DNA of 52,794 bases from Micromonospora sicca (GTDB lineage Bacteria > Actinomycetota > Actinomycetes > Mycobacteriales > Micromonosporaceae), in NCBI RefSeq assembly GCF_003172935.1, contig NZ_QGKS01000272.1, positions 1 through 52,794 on the forward strand, read 5' to 3'. Both the position numbers and the translations under genes were made by a program. Under the pieces are notes generated by a model. It was not told the origin of the DNA, did no database searches, and was given only the letters and a program-made list of their open reading frames with translations. Positions 8,190 to 16,821 of this stretch are shown in pieces. Positions within the stretch are counted from its first letter, which is position 1. Each line of letters starts with the position of its first letter.

Positions 8190-9476
8190 GTGCGGAACGA
8201 AGACACTCGTGGCCTGACTCGTCGCGGGGCCCTGCGGGCGGCCGTCACGGTCGGCGCCGTCGCAGGCCCCTTCGGGTTGGCGGGAACAACGACCTCGCCG
8301 GCGTTTGCCGAGCCCGGGGTGACGTTGCCGGCGGCCACAACGGACGTGACACCGTTCCGGCTGTCGGTGTCGGACACCACGCTGCGCGATCTGCAGCGGC
8401 GGTTGGCGGCGGCCCGGCTGCCGGAGCGGGAACCCGTTCCCGACGGGTCCCAGGGCGTGCCGCTGGAGCGGGTACGCGGCCTGGTCGAGCACTGGCGGAC
8501 GCGGTATGACTGGCGTCAGGTCGAGGCGCGGCTGAACGGGTTCGGCCAGTTCCGCACCCAGATCGACGGGATGGGAATCCATTTTCTGCACGTACGTTCC
8601 CGGCACGCCAACGCCGTACCGGTGGTGTTGACCCATGGCTGGCCGGGTTCGGTGGTGGAGTTCCTCGACGTGATCGGGCCGTTGACGGATCCCACGGCCT
8701 TCGGCGGGAGCGCTGTGGACGCGTTCCATGTCGTGGTGCCGTCCCTACCGGGCTTCGGATTCTCCGACAAGCCGGCCACGGCCGGGTGGAACATCCAGCG
8801 CATCGCGGGAGCCTGGGCGGAACTCATGTCCCGTCTCGGCTACCGTCGCTGGCTCGCTCAGGGCGGCGACCTGGGCGGCTCCGTGACGCACGAACTCGCC
8901 AAGCTCGGGCCCGCCGGACTCGCCGGGATCCACCTCAACTTCTTCCCCGTATTCCAGCCCCCGATCAGCGACCCGCCCACGCCGGAGGAGCAGGAGGCGC
9001 TGGACAAGCTGCAGCGGTTCTTCAACGACGGCGCCGGCTTCATCTACGAGCAGTCCACGCGCCCCCAGACGGTGGGGTATGCGTTGACCGACTCCCCGGT
9101 GGGGCAGGCGGCGTGGATCTACGAGAAGTTCATGGAGTGGACCGACAGCGACGGCAATCCCGAACGGGTCCTCGGCGTCGACCGGATGCTCGACGACATC
9201 ATGCTGTACTGGCTGCCTGGCACCGCGGCCTCCTCGGCGCGAATCTATTGGGAGGACGCGCGGGCCACTGGCACAGCCGACGACTTCAAGGTCCCGGTCG
9301 GATTCACGGTCTTTCCCCGCGAGATCATCCCAACTCCGAGAATCTGGGCCGAACGCGTCTACAAGTCCAAGCTCATCTACTTCAACACGGTCCCCCGTGG
9401 TGGCCATTTCGCCGCGTTTGAACAACCAGAAATTCTTGCCGAGGAGCTGCGGAGGTTCGCTCGCTTGGTCCGTTGA
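8190..9476 (+). CDS. Tat-exported epoxide hydrolase-like alpha/beta hydrolase
   Basis: 428 residues from the GTG at 8190, which has AAGGCAGGAA just upstream; an ATG at 8154 has no ribosome site. The leader contains a twin arginine (LTRRGALRAAV) and a hydrophobic Ala/Gly core, so Tat export is likely. Next come the epoxide-hydrolase N-terminal domain (TPFRLSVSDTTLRDLQRRLA) and the hydrolase fold with HGWPGSVVEF oxyanion segment, nucleophile aspartate in QGGDLGGS and catalytic histidine in RGGHFAAFEQPE. The family opens epoxides to diols through an aspartyl ester; the natural substrate is unknown. A second, leaderless paralogue lies at 12088-13239 beyond the insertion sequences. Confidence 0.85.
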   Translation: MRNEDTRGLTRRGALRAAVTVGAVAGPFGLAGTTTSPAFAEPGVTLPAATTDVTPFRLSVSDTTLRDLQRRLAAARLPEREPVPDGSQGVPLERVRGLVEHWRTRYDWRQVEARLNGFGQFRTQIDGMGIHFLHVRSRHANAVPVVLTHGWPGSVVEFLDVIGPLTDPTAFGGSAVDAFHVVVPSLPGFGFSDKPATAGWNIQRIAGAWAELMSRLGYRRWLAQGGDLGGSVTHELAKLGPAGLAGIHLNFFPVFQPPISDPPTPEEQEALDKLQRFFNDGAGFIYEQSTRPQTVGYALTDSPVGQAAWIYEKFMEWTDSDGNPERVLGVDRMLDDIMLYWLPGTAASSARIYWEDARATGTADDFKVPVGFTVFPREIIPTPRIWAERVYKSKLIYFNTVPRGGHFAAFEQPEILAEELRRFARLVR

Positions 9477-9591
9477 CCCTGTGCCGTGCCATAACTGGTC
9501 GCAGGGGTTGTGAACTGCGGTGTTGTCTGGTGGTGGACGATCGGGTGATGGTGTTTCGGCTGCTGCACCTGATCATGATGTAGGTGTTTGG

Positions 9592-9735
9592 CTAGGTGTA
9601 TTGCCCAGCACCGTTGTTGATGCGGCTGATGGGTGGTTGGCCGCCGGGTGAGGTGTGGCTGCGGTGGTGATTGTAGGTGTGTAGCCAGGTCGGTAGGGCG
9701 TCGGCGCGGTGCCGGTTGCTGGTGAACGGTTGGGC
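9592..9735 (-). pseudogene. IS481-type transposase, C-terminal piece
   Basis: On the minus strand the codons read AQPFTSNRHRADALPTWLHT then YNHHRSHTSPGGQPPISRI and end in TAG at 9592. This is the end of an IS481/IS3-type integrase. Joined to the piece at 11249-12010 across one 4-bp duplication it restores DEWAYAQPF without a gap, so the two pieces were one gene before the IS701-type element landed. Confidence 0.8.
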
Positions 9736-9757
9736 GTAGTACGGCAGCCGCCAATTG
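9736..9757. repeat. IS701-type left end with target duplication
   Basis: GTAG at 9736-9739 is the target-site duplication. From 9740 the terminal repeat reads TACGGCAGCCGCCA, matched in inverted form at 11231-11244. Confidence 0.85.
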
Positions 9758-11244
9758 CTAGCTGACCAGGGCGTAGTCGCGGTTCAGTCGTGTGCGTTGG
9801 TGGAACCAGCGTGCGCGAGCCTGGTGACGGCGTCGCCAGGTGAGCCAGCGGGTGGCATGGTCGGGCGGCATCGGATGGTGAAGGGCGTCGGCGAGTAGCC
9901 GCTTGACCTCGTGCACGGTCAGTGGGATCAGTCCGGGCTCGGGCGGTGGTGGCTGGTCGGGTGTGCTCGGGGGCGGGGCTTGGCTGTCGGTACGGTCCCG
10001 CAGGTGGGCGGCGGTGACCGCGCAGACGGCGAGGGCGGCCATGACCAGGACGGTGTGCCGGGCGATCGCGGTGTAGAGGCGGGCCTGGCACTGATCCAGG
10101 CCGAAGTAGTCCTTGCCGAACTCGAAGCACTCCTCGACCGGCCAGCGCAGTCCGGCGGCGCGGATCAGCCTCGTCTTGGTCACGGGTTGCCCCTCCGGCA
10201 CGTGGCAGTAGTGGAAGGCCAGCTCGCCGGTGCTCAGGTGACGGCGCACGAGCAGGTGATGCCGCGGTGAGGCGGTGGCGATCCACGCCCAGGCGTACCA
10301 GCGTTGTCCCTTTGACCCGGTACCGGCCGAGCGGAGCTCCCACCGGCGTGTGTCCGCGGCCAGCAGCGTGACGGCCTGAGCGCAGGTCAGCCTGTCTCCC
10401 GAGGGCAGGTCGATCATGAAGGTGGAGGCGACCCGCAGCACGTACGCCTGCCCGCGAGTCTCGAAGAACTCCCGCAACGGTGTGCAGTTGCCGTACACCT
10501 CGTCGCCGCAGACGACGTCGAACACCAGCCCGTCGGCGTACGCGTCCGCGCAGACGTCCATGGCCAACTGACCCTTGGTGCGAAACTGCATCCCAGGCGG
10601 CAACCCCATACCCGCAGCCGTGCGCGGGTCGGCGAGGTGCTCGGCCGGGATCCACTGACGCGCCCCGACCAACGCGTGTCCCGTCCGCTCCCGCACATAC
10701 GACAGGTGCACCGTGTTGATCCCGTTCGCGACCCGACCCGCGCACCCCATGTACTGCCGTTTCACCCCACACGTGACCCGGCCCTGCTTGGCCTGGCCCG
10801 TCTCGTCCAACGCACCGACCACCAACCCACGCCGCCGCCGGCGCGTGGCCGCCGCATCCAGACCCCCGGCCACGAACCGCCGGATGTGACTCATCGCGGC
10901 CGTCGTATCCCACACCGCCCGATTCAACAACCGCTGCGTGCGGTCCGGCGTGGCGTCCCCAACCTGCTCAGCGATGCTCCACCCGTTGCGCTTCGGCACC
11001 CAACTGACCAGCGCCGAGATGTACCGGCCCGCGTGCTGCCACGTCTGCGTCCGCACGAAACACGACCGCAGCTCCTCCAACAGCTCGGCCCGTGCCCGCA
11101 CCGCGCGCCTGGCCGCTACCCTGGCAGCAGCAGCCGCCTTCGATCTTGTAGTCCTCACAAACACATGATCGACAGGCGGCTGCGTCCACTTCGCACACCC
11201 CCACCGCATCCCGACAGGTCAGACCACCAATGGCGGCTGCCGTA
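9740..11244 (-). mobile_element. IS701-family insertion sequence, complete, 1505 bp
   Basis: Both ends carry the 14-bp inverted repeat TACGGCAGCCGCCA (9740-9753 and inverted at 11231-11244), and both are flanked by GTAG (9736-9739 and 11245-11248), a 4-bp duplication as usual for this family. Deleting the element plus one GTAG restores the reading frame of the IS481-type transposase it interrupts. One transposase gene fills the element. Intact ends, duplication and open frame all point to recent insertion. Confidence 0.88.
9758..11209 (-). CDS. IS701-family DDE transposase
   Basis: 483 residues from the most upstream start; a GTG about 16 codons inside is also possible. Family signatures are clear: KRNGWSIAEQVGDATPDRTQ, the first acidic motif in DETGQAKQG followed by GVKRQYMGCAGRVANG, a second in VCGDEVYGNC, and the glutamate in RWPVEECFEFGKDYFG. 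The protein cuts and pastes its own element. It fills the element nearly end to end, with its stop only 18 bases from the left terminus, and no frameshift is seen, so it may be active. Confidence 0.9.
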   Translation of the reverse strand: MRWGCAKWTQPPVDHVFVRTTRSKAAAAARVAARRAVRARAELLEELRSCFVRTQTWQHAGRYISALVSWVPKRNGWSIAEQVGDATPDRTQRLLNRAVWDTTAAMSHIRRFVAGGLDAAATRRRRRGLVVGALDETGQAKQGRVTCGVKRQYMGCAGRVANGINTVHLSYVRERTGHALVGARQWIPAEHLADPRTAAGMGLPPGMQFRTKGQLAMDVCADAYADGLVFDVVCGDEVYGNCTPLREFFETRGQAYVLRVASTFMIDLPSGDRLTCAQAVTLLAADTRRWELRSAGTGSKGQRWYAWAWIATASPRHHLLVRRHLSTGELAFHYCHVPEGQPVTKTRLIRAAGLRWPVEECFEFGKDYFGLDQCQARLYTAIARHTVLVMAALAVCAVTAAHLRDRTDSQAPPPSTPDQPPPPEPGLIPLTVHEVKRLLADALHHPMPPDHATRWLTWRRRHQARARWFHQRTRLNRDYALVS

Positions 11245-11248
11245 GTAG
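11231..11248. repeat. IS701-type right end with target duplication
   Basis: TGGCGGCTGCCGTA at 11231-11244 is the inverted copy of the left terminus; GTAG at 11245-11248 is the second copy of the target duplication. Confidence 0.85.
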
Positions 11249-12010
11249 GCCCATTCGTCGCACAGGGTCCGGTTGAAGCGTTCGGCTTTGCCGTTGGTCT
11301 GGGGCCGGTAGCGGCGGGTGAAGCGGGCGTGGGTGCCAAGGGCGGCCAGGGCGTCGCGCCAGGCGCCTGCGCGGCGGTAGGCCCAGGCGTTGTCGGTGAT
11401 GATCTGTTCGATGCGGCTGATGCCGTGGGCGGCGAAGTGATCGGCGGCGCGGCGCAGGAAGCCGGCACAGGTGTCGGCTTTCTCGTCGGGGTGGATTTCG
11501 GCGTAGGCGAGGCGGGTGTGGTCGTCGATGGCGCGGTGGACGTAGTCGAAGCCGACGCGGGTGCCGTAGTGGGCGCGGCGGTGTTCCAGGCTGTCGCGGC
11601 CGTGCACGCGCCAGCCACCGCCGTCACGCAGGCGGCCCGGTTTCTTGACGTCGACGTGGACGAGTTCGCCGGGTCGATCGCGTTCGTAGCGGCGAACTGG
11701 CTGGCCGGTGGGCCGGTCCAGCCAGGCCAGGCGGTGCAGGCGGTGCCGGGTGAGCACGGCGTGCACGGTCGGAGCGGGAACGCCCAACAGCGGGGCGAGG
11801 CGGCGCGGGGGCGAGCTTGCGGTCCTGGCGTAGCTGGCAGATCGCCGCTTCAATCGTTGCAGGGGTCTTGCCGGGCAGCCGGCGGGCGACGCTGGGCCGG
11901 TCGCGTAGACCGGCCAAGGTCGTTCGGCTCGCTCGCGTTCCTGAAATCGTCAGACCGTCCGGATCTTCCGCTTTGAGGGCGTTTGACAGGCGCGTTGAAC
12001 GGTACGGCAT
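11249..12010 (-). pseudogene. IS481-type transposase, N-terminal and catalytic piece
   Basis: The minus strand encodes a short HTH-side remnant (AGLRDRPSVARRLPGKTPA), then the rve integrase core: GELVHVDVKKPGRL holds the first Asp, IEQIITDNAWAYR the second, and GKAERFNRTLCDEWAY the Glu. Two defects are visible. The frame changes at a G5 run on the plus strand (11807-11811), where removing one base restores RQDRKLAPRRLAPLLG. The IS701-type element then splits the gene after DEWAY. The usual N-terminal HTH is also incomplete. The product cannot be made whole, although the DDE residues survive. Confidence 0.8.
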
Positions 12011-12052
12011 TCACGGCTAGCTTCTCGACCGATGTATGCGGAACGCGACAGC

Positions 12053-12079
12053 GGAGCCGGGCCGATGTGGCCCGGCTCC
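12053..12079 (-). terminator. Strong hairpin terminator
   Basis: GGAGCCGGGCC-GATGT-GGCCCGGCTCC is a perfect 11-bp stem with a 5-base loop, starting nine bases after the stop of the minus-strand epoxide hydrolase gene. It should end that transcript and shield it from the neighbouring insertion sequences. Confidence 0.8.
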
Positions 12080-12087
12080 CTTGCTGA

Positions 12088-13239
12088 TCAGTACGGGCGA
12101 AGCGACGTGAAGAATTGCCTCAGTTCGCTGGCGAGCAAATCCGGTTCCTCCAGAGGCATGAAGTGTCCGCCCCTACCTGATTCGCTCCAATGCCGGACGT
12201 TGGTGCAGGCGCGTTCGGCGATTTCGCGGGGGAAGTTGGCCTGCGACGGTTCGGTGCTCAACGTGAACGCGGCGGGCACCGTGATGTGGGGTCGTGGGCT
12301 GTTGTGGTCGAAGTCGAAGTACTGCCGGAACGAGGAGCCGATCGTGCCGCTCGCCCAGTACAGGGTGATGATCGTCAGCAGGGTGTCCCGGTCGAAGCGG
12401 CTCTCCAGGTCCCCGTGGTTGTCACTCCAGTCTCGGTACTTGTCGACGAGCCAGGCGGCCAGTCCGGCTGGAGAATCACTCAGTGCCGCGGCGATGGTGT
12501 CCGGCCGGGTGCCCATGATGGCGCTGTAGCCGCCATCGGTCTGGTCGTACGCCGCCTCGGCATCGAGATACGCCTGCTCGGCGGGCGACAGCGGCTGGGA
12601 GTCGAAGCTGGCCGGGAACGGTGGGTGGATCATATGAATGCCGGCCACCTGCTCGGGATACAGGGCGCCCAGCCAACCGGTGACCACGCCGCCGACGTCG
12701 CCGCCGAAGGCCCCGTAGCGTTGGTAGCCAAGGACGTCGGTCATCAACAGGTGCAGGGTCTGCGCCATCGCAGCGCGGGTGAGCGGCCCTTTCGGCAGCT
12801 CCGAGTACAGAAACCCTGGCAGCGAGGGAACCACCACGTCGAACGCGTCGGCGGGGTCGCCCCCGTACTGTGCGGGGTTGGTCAGGCGATCGGCCAGCGG
12901 CAGCATCTCCACGAAGCTGCTGGGCCAACCGTGGCTCAGGATCAGCGGCAGCGGCGCGGGCGCACCGGCCGGACGCGTCCCGGGTACGCGAAGGAAGTGG
13001 ATGCGCCTGCCGCCGATCTGGGCCTGGTAATGCGGCAGCGCGTTGAGTTCGGCTTCCCGAGCGCGCCAGTCGAACCCGTCGGCCCAGTAGGACACCAGGT
13101 GCCGCAGGTAGTCGGGATCGGCACCGGCCTGCCATGGCTGATCGCCGCTGCGATTGGTGAAGCGCGTACGGGCCAGTCGGGCCCGCAGGTCGTCGAGTAC
13201 CTCGTCGGATACATCGATACGGAACGGGGAGAAGGTCAT
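12088..13239 (-). CDS. Epoxide hydrolase-like alpha/beta hydrolase (cytoplasmic)
   Basis: 383 residues. The ATG at 13239 has GGAGGA a few bases upstream. The EHN domain (FSPFRIDVSDEVLDDLRARL) precedes the hydrolase fold: HGWPSSFVEM oxyanion segment, nucleophile aspartate in FGGDVGGVV, catalytic histidine in GRGGHFMPLEEPD. There is no signal peptide, unlike the paralogue at 8190-9476, so the two probably act on different pools of epoxide, inside and outside the cell. A strong terminator follows. The promoter should lie in the 250 bases shared with the divergent YCII gene. Confidence 0.87.
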   Translation of the reverse strand: MTFSPFRIDVSDEVLDDLRARLARTRFTNRSGDQPWQAGADPDYLRHLVSYWADGFDWRAREAELNALPHYQAQIGGRRIHFLRVPGTRPAGAPAPLPLILSHGWPSSFVEMLPLADRLTNPAQYGGDPADAFDVVVPSLPGFLYSELPKGPLTRAAMAQTLHLLMTDVLGYQRYGAFGGDVGGVVTGWLGALYPEQVAGIHMIHPPFPASFDSQPLSPAEQAYLDAEAAYDQTDGGYSAIMGTRPDTIAAALSDSPAGLAAWLVDKYRDWSDNHGDLESRFDRDTLLTIITLYWASGTIGSSFRQYFDFDHNSPRPHITVPAAFTLSTEPSQANFPREIAERACTNVRHWSESGRGGHFMPLEEPDLLASELRQFFTSLRPY

Positions 13240-13492
13240 TGTTCCTCCGGCTAGGAGGCGCTCCCCGACGCGAAAGTCAGCGGACAGGGATGGCCGGGTG
13301 GAGCGCCCAGACGTGACATTGGGTGTTCACCGGGCTCACCTCCCCTCATCGCTGACACGGGTCACCTTACACGTCCCCTTCTGCCGCCCATCGCGAGCGT
13401 CGATCGCCCCATTCCTGGATCAATCGGATATATTGTGACCTTGCCGCGACCGCAACACGGCCGGGTGGTACCCGTCCGCGTCGGTGTGTGGC

Positions 13493-14065
13493 ATGGAGGT
13501 CACACTTTGGGGCATGGAGTTCTTCTGCTACCACCGCGACCGGCCCAGCTCGGTGGCGCTGCGCGACGAGCTGCTGGAAGAGCATTGGTCCTACATGGAC
13601 CGGTACTCGAGAGAAATGATCGCTCGCGGACCGACCCTTGCCGGCGACGGCGACACGCCCACCGGCAGCGTGCACATCGTCGACCTGCCCGACCCCGCCG
13701 CCGCGCGCGTGTTCGCTCTCGACGAGCCCAACTATCAGGCCGGCGTGTACCGGGACGTGCTGCTGCGCCGGTGGCGCAACGCGCTGGGGCGCACCATGTG
13801 GGACTTCCCCGGAGGCCGGACCGGTGGTAATCGGTACCTGGTGCTCGGCCTCGGCGCGGGGCAGGCCGCTGACCTCGCGGTGCCGCCCGACCGGGACGAG
13901 CTGATCGCGTACGGGCCGCTGCTGTCCGACGACGGCGCCACCTGGCTGGGTACGGCGGTGCTTGTCCGGGCGGCGGATCCGGACAAGGCGCGCGCCGTGC
14001 TGACCCCGGACCGGTACGCCGACATCGAGGTGCACAACTGGCAGTTTGGCGGTCGGCCGTCATGA
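13493..14065 (+). CDS. Tandem YCII-like domain protein
   Basis: 190 residues that appear to contain two ferredoxin-like YCII domains in a row: residues about 7-95 (MEFFCYHRDR, EEHWSYMDRYSREMIARGPT, GSVHIVDLPDPAAARVFALD) and about 105-190 (RYLVLGLG, DELIAYGPLLSDDG, AVLVRAADPDKARAVL). YCII proteins bind small molecules and some have enzymatic roles; no function is assigned here. No start has a convincing ribosome site, so starts at 13484 (GTG), 13493 or 13514 are all possible. Confidence 0.7.
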   Translation: MEVTLWGMEFFCYHRDRPSSVALRDELLEEHWSYMDRYSREMIARGPTLAGDGDTPTGSVHIVDLPDPAAARVFALDEPNYQAGVYRDVLLRRWRNALGRTMWDFPGGRTGGNRYLVLGLGAGQAADLAVPPDRDELIAYGPLLSDDGATWLGTAVLVRAADPDKARAVLTPDRYADIEVHNWQFGGRPS

Positions 14066-14189
14066 CCCGAGGCTGGCTGTGGACTTGGTGCAGCGTGTCG
14101 ACAGGCGTGGATGCGGCAGGGGGAGCCTGCTCGGAGTTGTCTGGCTTCGTCGACGCCTGTCAGCTTCCCCGGGGCCAAGATCGAACGTG

Positions 14190-14201
14190 CGGATCTGCCG
14201 C
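14190..14201 (+). repeat. Dispersed repeat, core CGGATCTGCCGC
   Basis: The copy GTGCGG-ATCTG-CCGCAC can fold as a 6-bp hairpin. It lies three bases beyond the stop of the minus-strand hypothetical gene. It is one of at least eight copies in the window. Confidence 0.6.
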
Positions 14202-14203
14202 AC

Positions 14204-14904
14204 TCAGCTCGGTAGATGCTTCAGCCATCGCGTGTGTAGGGCCTCATAGCGCGCCGCGTCAACGGCGGCCGGGTCGTCCAGCAGCGCGACGACACGGGTT
14301 CCACTCGGCAGTAGCCTGCTGTGAGCGGAGATCTCCGGCAGCGGCGGAGCTGGCAGCATCCTGCTCACCTCAGCCCCCAGGTAGGTCCACCATCCCAGCA
14401 GCGCGGGCCACCCGTCGACCGGATGATCTTCTTCGTGAATTCGCGTCAGATGCCAGATCTGATCCAGCGACCACTCGTCCATGACCCGACCGATGCCGGC
14501 AGCTAATGCATCGGCGGCTTGTAGCCACAAGGCGGTCAAGCGCGCGTGCAGCTGACGGTAGCCATCCGCGTCGGAGTTTGGGCGACGAAAGGTCCACGCC
14601 GCGTCAAGGGACCAGCTCAGGTTGATCGCCGTACTGGATTGATCGGGCCGACAGCTGAGATGGAGATCGACCCCGTCGGGTGTCCAGAGTTGGCTGGAGG
14701 CCTTCCCAGTCGCCATCGCGGCGCCGCCTCGTCCTGGTCCTCAACGATCCGCAGTTCGCCGTCGTTGTCGAAGAGGTTGATGCATCCGTCCGGGCGTCGA
14801 AACTTCAGACCGAAGCCGGCCGCCAGCGCGAGTACCTCGTAGATGACCTTGTTGACCGGACGCAGCACGGGCACCCGCAGCTCCCACGTCCAGTCAGAGC
14901 CCAT
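14204..14904 (-). CDS. Conserved hypothetical protein, one frameshift
   Basis: Two overlapping frames form one protein of about 233 residues. The first (from the ATG at 14904) reads DWTWELRVPVLRPVNKVIYE, then FGLKFRRPDGCINLFDNDGE. The second (ending 14204, own ATG at 14716) carries SSQLWTPDGVDLHLSCRP, DEWSLDQIWHLTRIHEED and DDPAAVDAARYEALHTRWL. Adding one base in the CC run near 14725 of the plus strand joins them seamlessly (DQDEAGAAMATG), and the total length then becomes divisible by three. No domain is recognised. It is acidic, Trp-rich and soluble, like many small actinobacterial proteins of the immunity-protein type, but that comparison is only by general character. Confidence 0.6.
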
Positions 14905-15230
14905 CCCGGCATCCTGCCGAGTTCCGATTCCTCGGGGCAAGCGGCATCTTCCGGATAATGGACCACCGATGCCTCTGACCCATCGCAGATACGTCTGGGG
15001 TGGCTCCACAGCTGGACCACGTCCGCAACTGCCGCTGTCCGCGCGGTCGTGCCGTCGCCCCTGCCGCTCCCCACGACGTGGCGCTGCTGGTACATGGTGC
15101 GTCGAAGATCGGTGGCCGGCCGCCCTTGGATCCCTTCTTTCGTCAGTTGGCGGTGCCCGGTCGACCTTGATCGGGATTGTTACTTTGATGCCCCCGCTTG
15201 GCCAGGTGCTCCTCTGCACCCGGTCGGGTA

Positions 15231-15256
15231 GGACCGCCGCATTGCTGTGGCGGTCC
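15231..15256 (-). terminator. Hairpin terminator after VWA gene
   Basis: GGACCGCC-GCATTGCTGT-GGCGGTCC is a perfect 8-bp stem with a 10-base loop, 25 bases beyond the stop of the minus-strand VWA gene. Confidence 0.6.
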
Positions 15257-15281
15257 CCTCAGGCCCTTGCCCGTGGCGCGG

Positions 15282-16565
15282 TCAGTTCGGCTCGGTGGAT
15301 GGTGGGCGGGTCCTGCCGCGCTTGCTTGACTTGTACGTGGCATCCATGGACGAGTATTTCGCCGCTCGGGCGATCATTCCGTGCTCGGTCTGGTCGGCGA
15401 GGTAGGCCAGGGCGGTGGCCTCTTCGGTCAGGTCGTCGTGCAGGTGGGCCGGCGCTACTGGTAGGGCGTCGGAGAGGGCGTCCTGCGCGTGACGGATCTC
15501 GGCGTGCGCTGCGTCAGGGGCACTGGCGCTGAGGTGGCCGGAGGCGCGACGCTTGGCGTTCTGTACCCGCAGGTAGACCAGCTCGGTGCGTACGGTCGGG
15601 TCAGGTACCCGTCCTGCGGCCTGGTCACCGGGGACGACGTTGACGTGCAGCGGCAGGGTGAGCGTGTGCTGGGCCAGCGTAGGCAGCTCGACCCAGGTGA
15701 ACTGGCACGTGGCGACCTGGGCCAGTCCGAGGGTGGCGATAGCGGGGATGTCGAAGGTCAGCAGCAGTTTGCGGGTTTCGTCGGCGTAGAAGTTGCCGAG
15801 CTCGGCGAGTAGCCCGTCACCGGTGGTGGTCGCGGGCATGTCGTTGACGATCTGGACCGCGCGTACGTGCGGTGAGGGCTGGATCAGCAGCGACGCTGCT
15901 TGGACGGTCTGGGACAGCAGGCCGTCGACCTCGCCGGCGATGAGCGCGCCCGCGGTGTCGGCTTCTTCGGCGAAGTGTTCGTTGCCGGCCCCACCGCGGG
16001 CGATCGCCGACATGAGCCGTTCGTCGTAGCCGAGTCCGTAGCCCAGCGTTGAGGTCGTGATGTTGTCGGCGTTGGCCTTGGCGGCGATGGCGCCCAACGT
16101 GTCGGGGTCGGTGACGCCGGCGTTGGCGTGCCCATCGGAGATGAGCAGCACGTTGGCTCCGGCCGGCCCGGCGATGCGGCTGGCTTCCTGCAGCCCGCGC
16201 AGGTAACCGGCGGACAAGTCGGTGCTGCCACGCGCGTCGAGCTTGGAGATTGCGCGTTTGACCGCCTGTTTGTCGGCGAGCGGCCCGGCTGCGACCGCTA
16301 CCTCGACTCGGTCGTCGAATGCGACCAGCCCGAAGTTGTCGCCGGGATCGAGTCTGTCGATCAGGCCGATGAGTGCGGTCTTCGCGCCGTCGAGGCGGCC
16401 ACCGGCCATCGAGCCGCTGCGATCGAGCACCACCTGCAGTGTGGATGCCGGGCGGTCGACGTCGCGGGTCGACGCCGCGGGTGCCGTCAGTTCGACGAGC
16501 ACGGATAGTTGGTCGTCGGTCTCGAGTGCCAGCACGTCGACATCCAGATGTGCGGAGATGTGCAT
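15282..16565 (-). CDS. von Willebrand factor A domain protein
   Basis: 427 residues. Residues about 40-215 form a VWA fold with a complete MIDAS metal site: DRSGSMAGG (DxSxS), the threonine in DARGSTDLSAGY and the aspartate in LLISDGHANAG. A C-terminal region of beta strands and helices follows, as in TerY/YfbK-like cytoplasmic VWA proteins. There is no signal peptide or membrane span, so it acts in the cytoplasm, most likely as a metal-dependent scaffold for protein partners. GGAG lies four bases before the ATG. Its neighbour, read divergently, is an ADP-ribosylglycohydrolase-phosphatase fusion, so a shared signalling role is possible but not shown. Confidence 0.85.
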   Translation of the reverse strand: MHISAHLDVDVLALETDDQLSVLVELTAPAASTRDVDRPASTLQVVLDRSGSMAGGRLDGAKTALIGLIDRLDPGDNFGLVAFDDRVEVAVAAGPLADKQAVKRAISKLDARGSTDLSAGYLRGLQEASRIAGPAGANVLLISDGHANAGVTDPDTLGAIAAKANADNITTSTLGYGLGYDERLMSAIARGGAGNEHFAEEADTAGALIAGEVDGLLSQTVQAASLLIQPSPHVRAVQIVNDMPATTTGDGLLAELGNFYADETRKLLLTFDIPAIATLGLAQVATCQFTWVELPTLAQHTLTLPLHVNVVPGDQAAGRVPDPTVRTELVYLRVQNAKRRASGHLSASAPDAAHAEIRHAQDALSDALPVAPAHLHDDLTEEATALAYLADQTEHGMIARAAKYSSMDATYKSSKRGRTRPPSTEPN

Positions 16566-16821
16566 TTGTCTCCTTCAGCGGCACGGCAGGTACGGAAGCA
16601 GGGCTTGCCTGGCGGACGGTAGTGAATCACCGCGCTGTGACACTCCGATGGTCGTTGCCGGGCCTCGGCGCTTCGCGCGAACGAGCGGCGGCATGAGCGT
16701 GACGGCCGCGCGGTGCCGATCCGGCGGGCGGCAACCCGGCCGGGTAAGGACGCCGCAGTCGCGCGGTCGCAGTAGGGTCGTCGGGCTGGCGCAGGCCGAT
16801 GAAGATGGGGGAGTTGCGACG

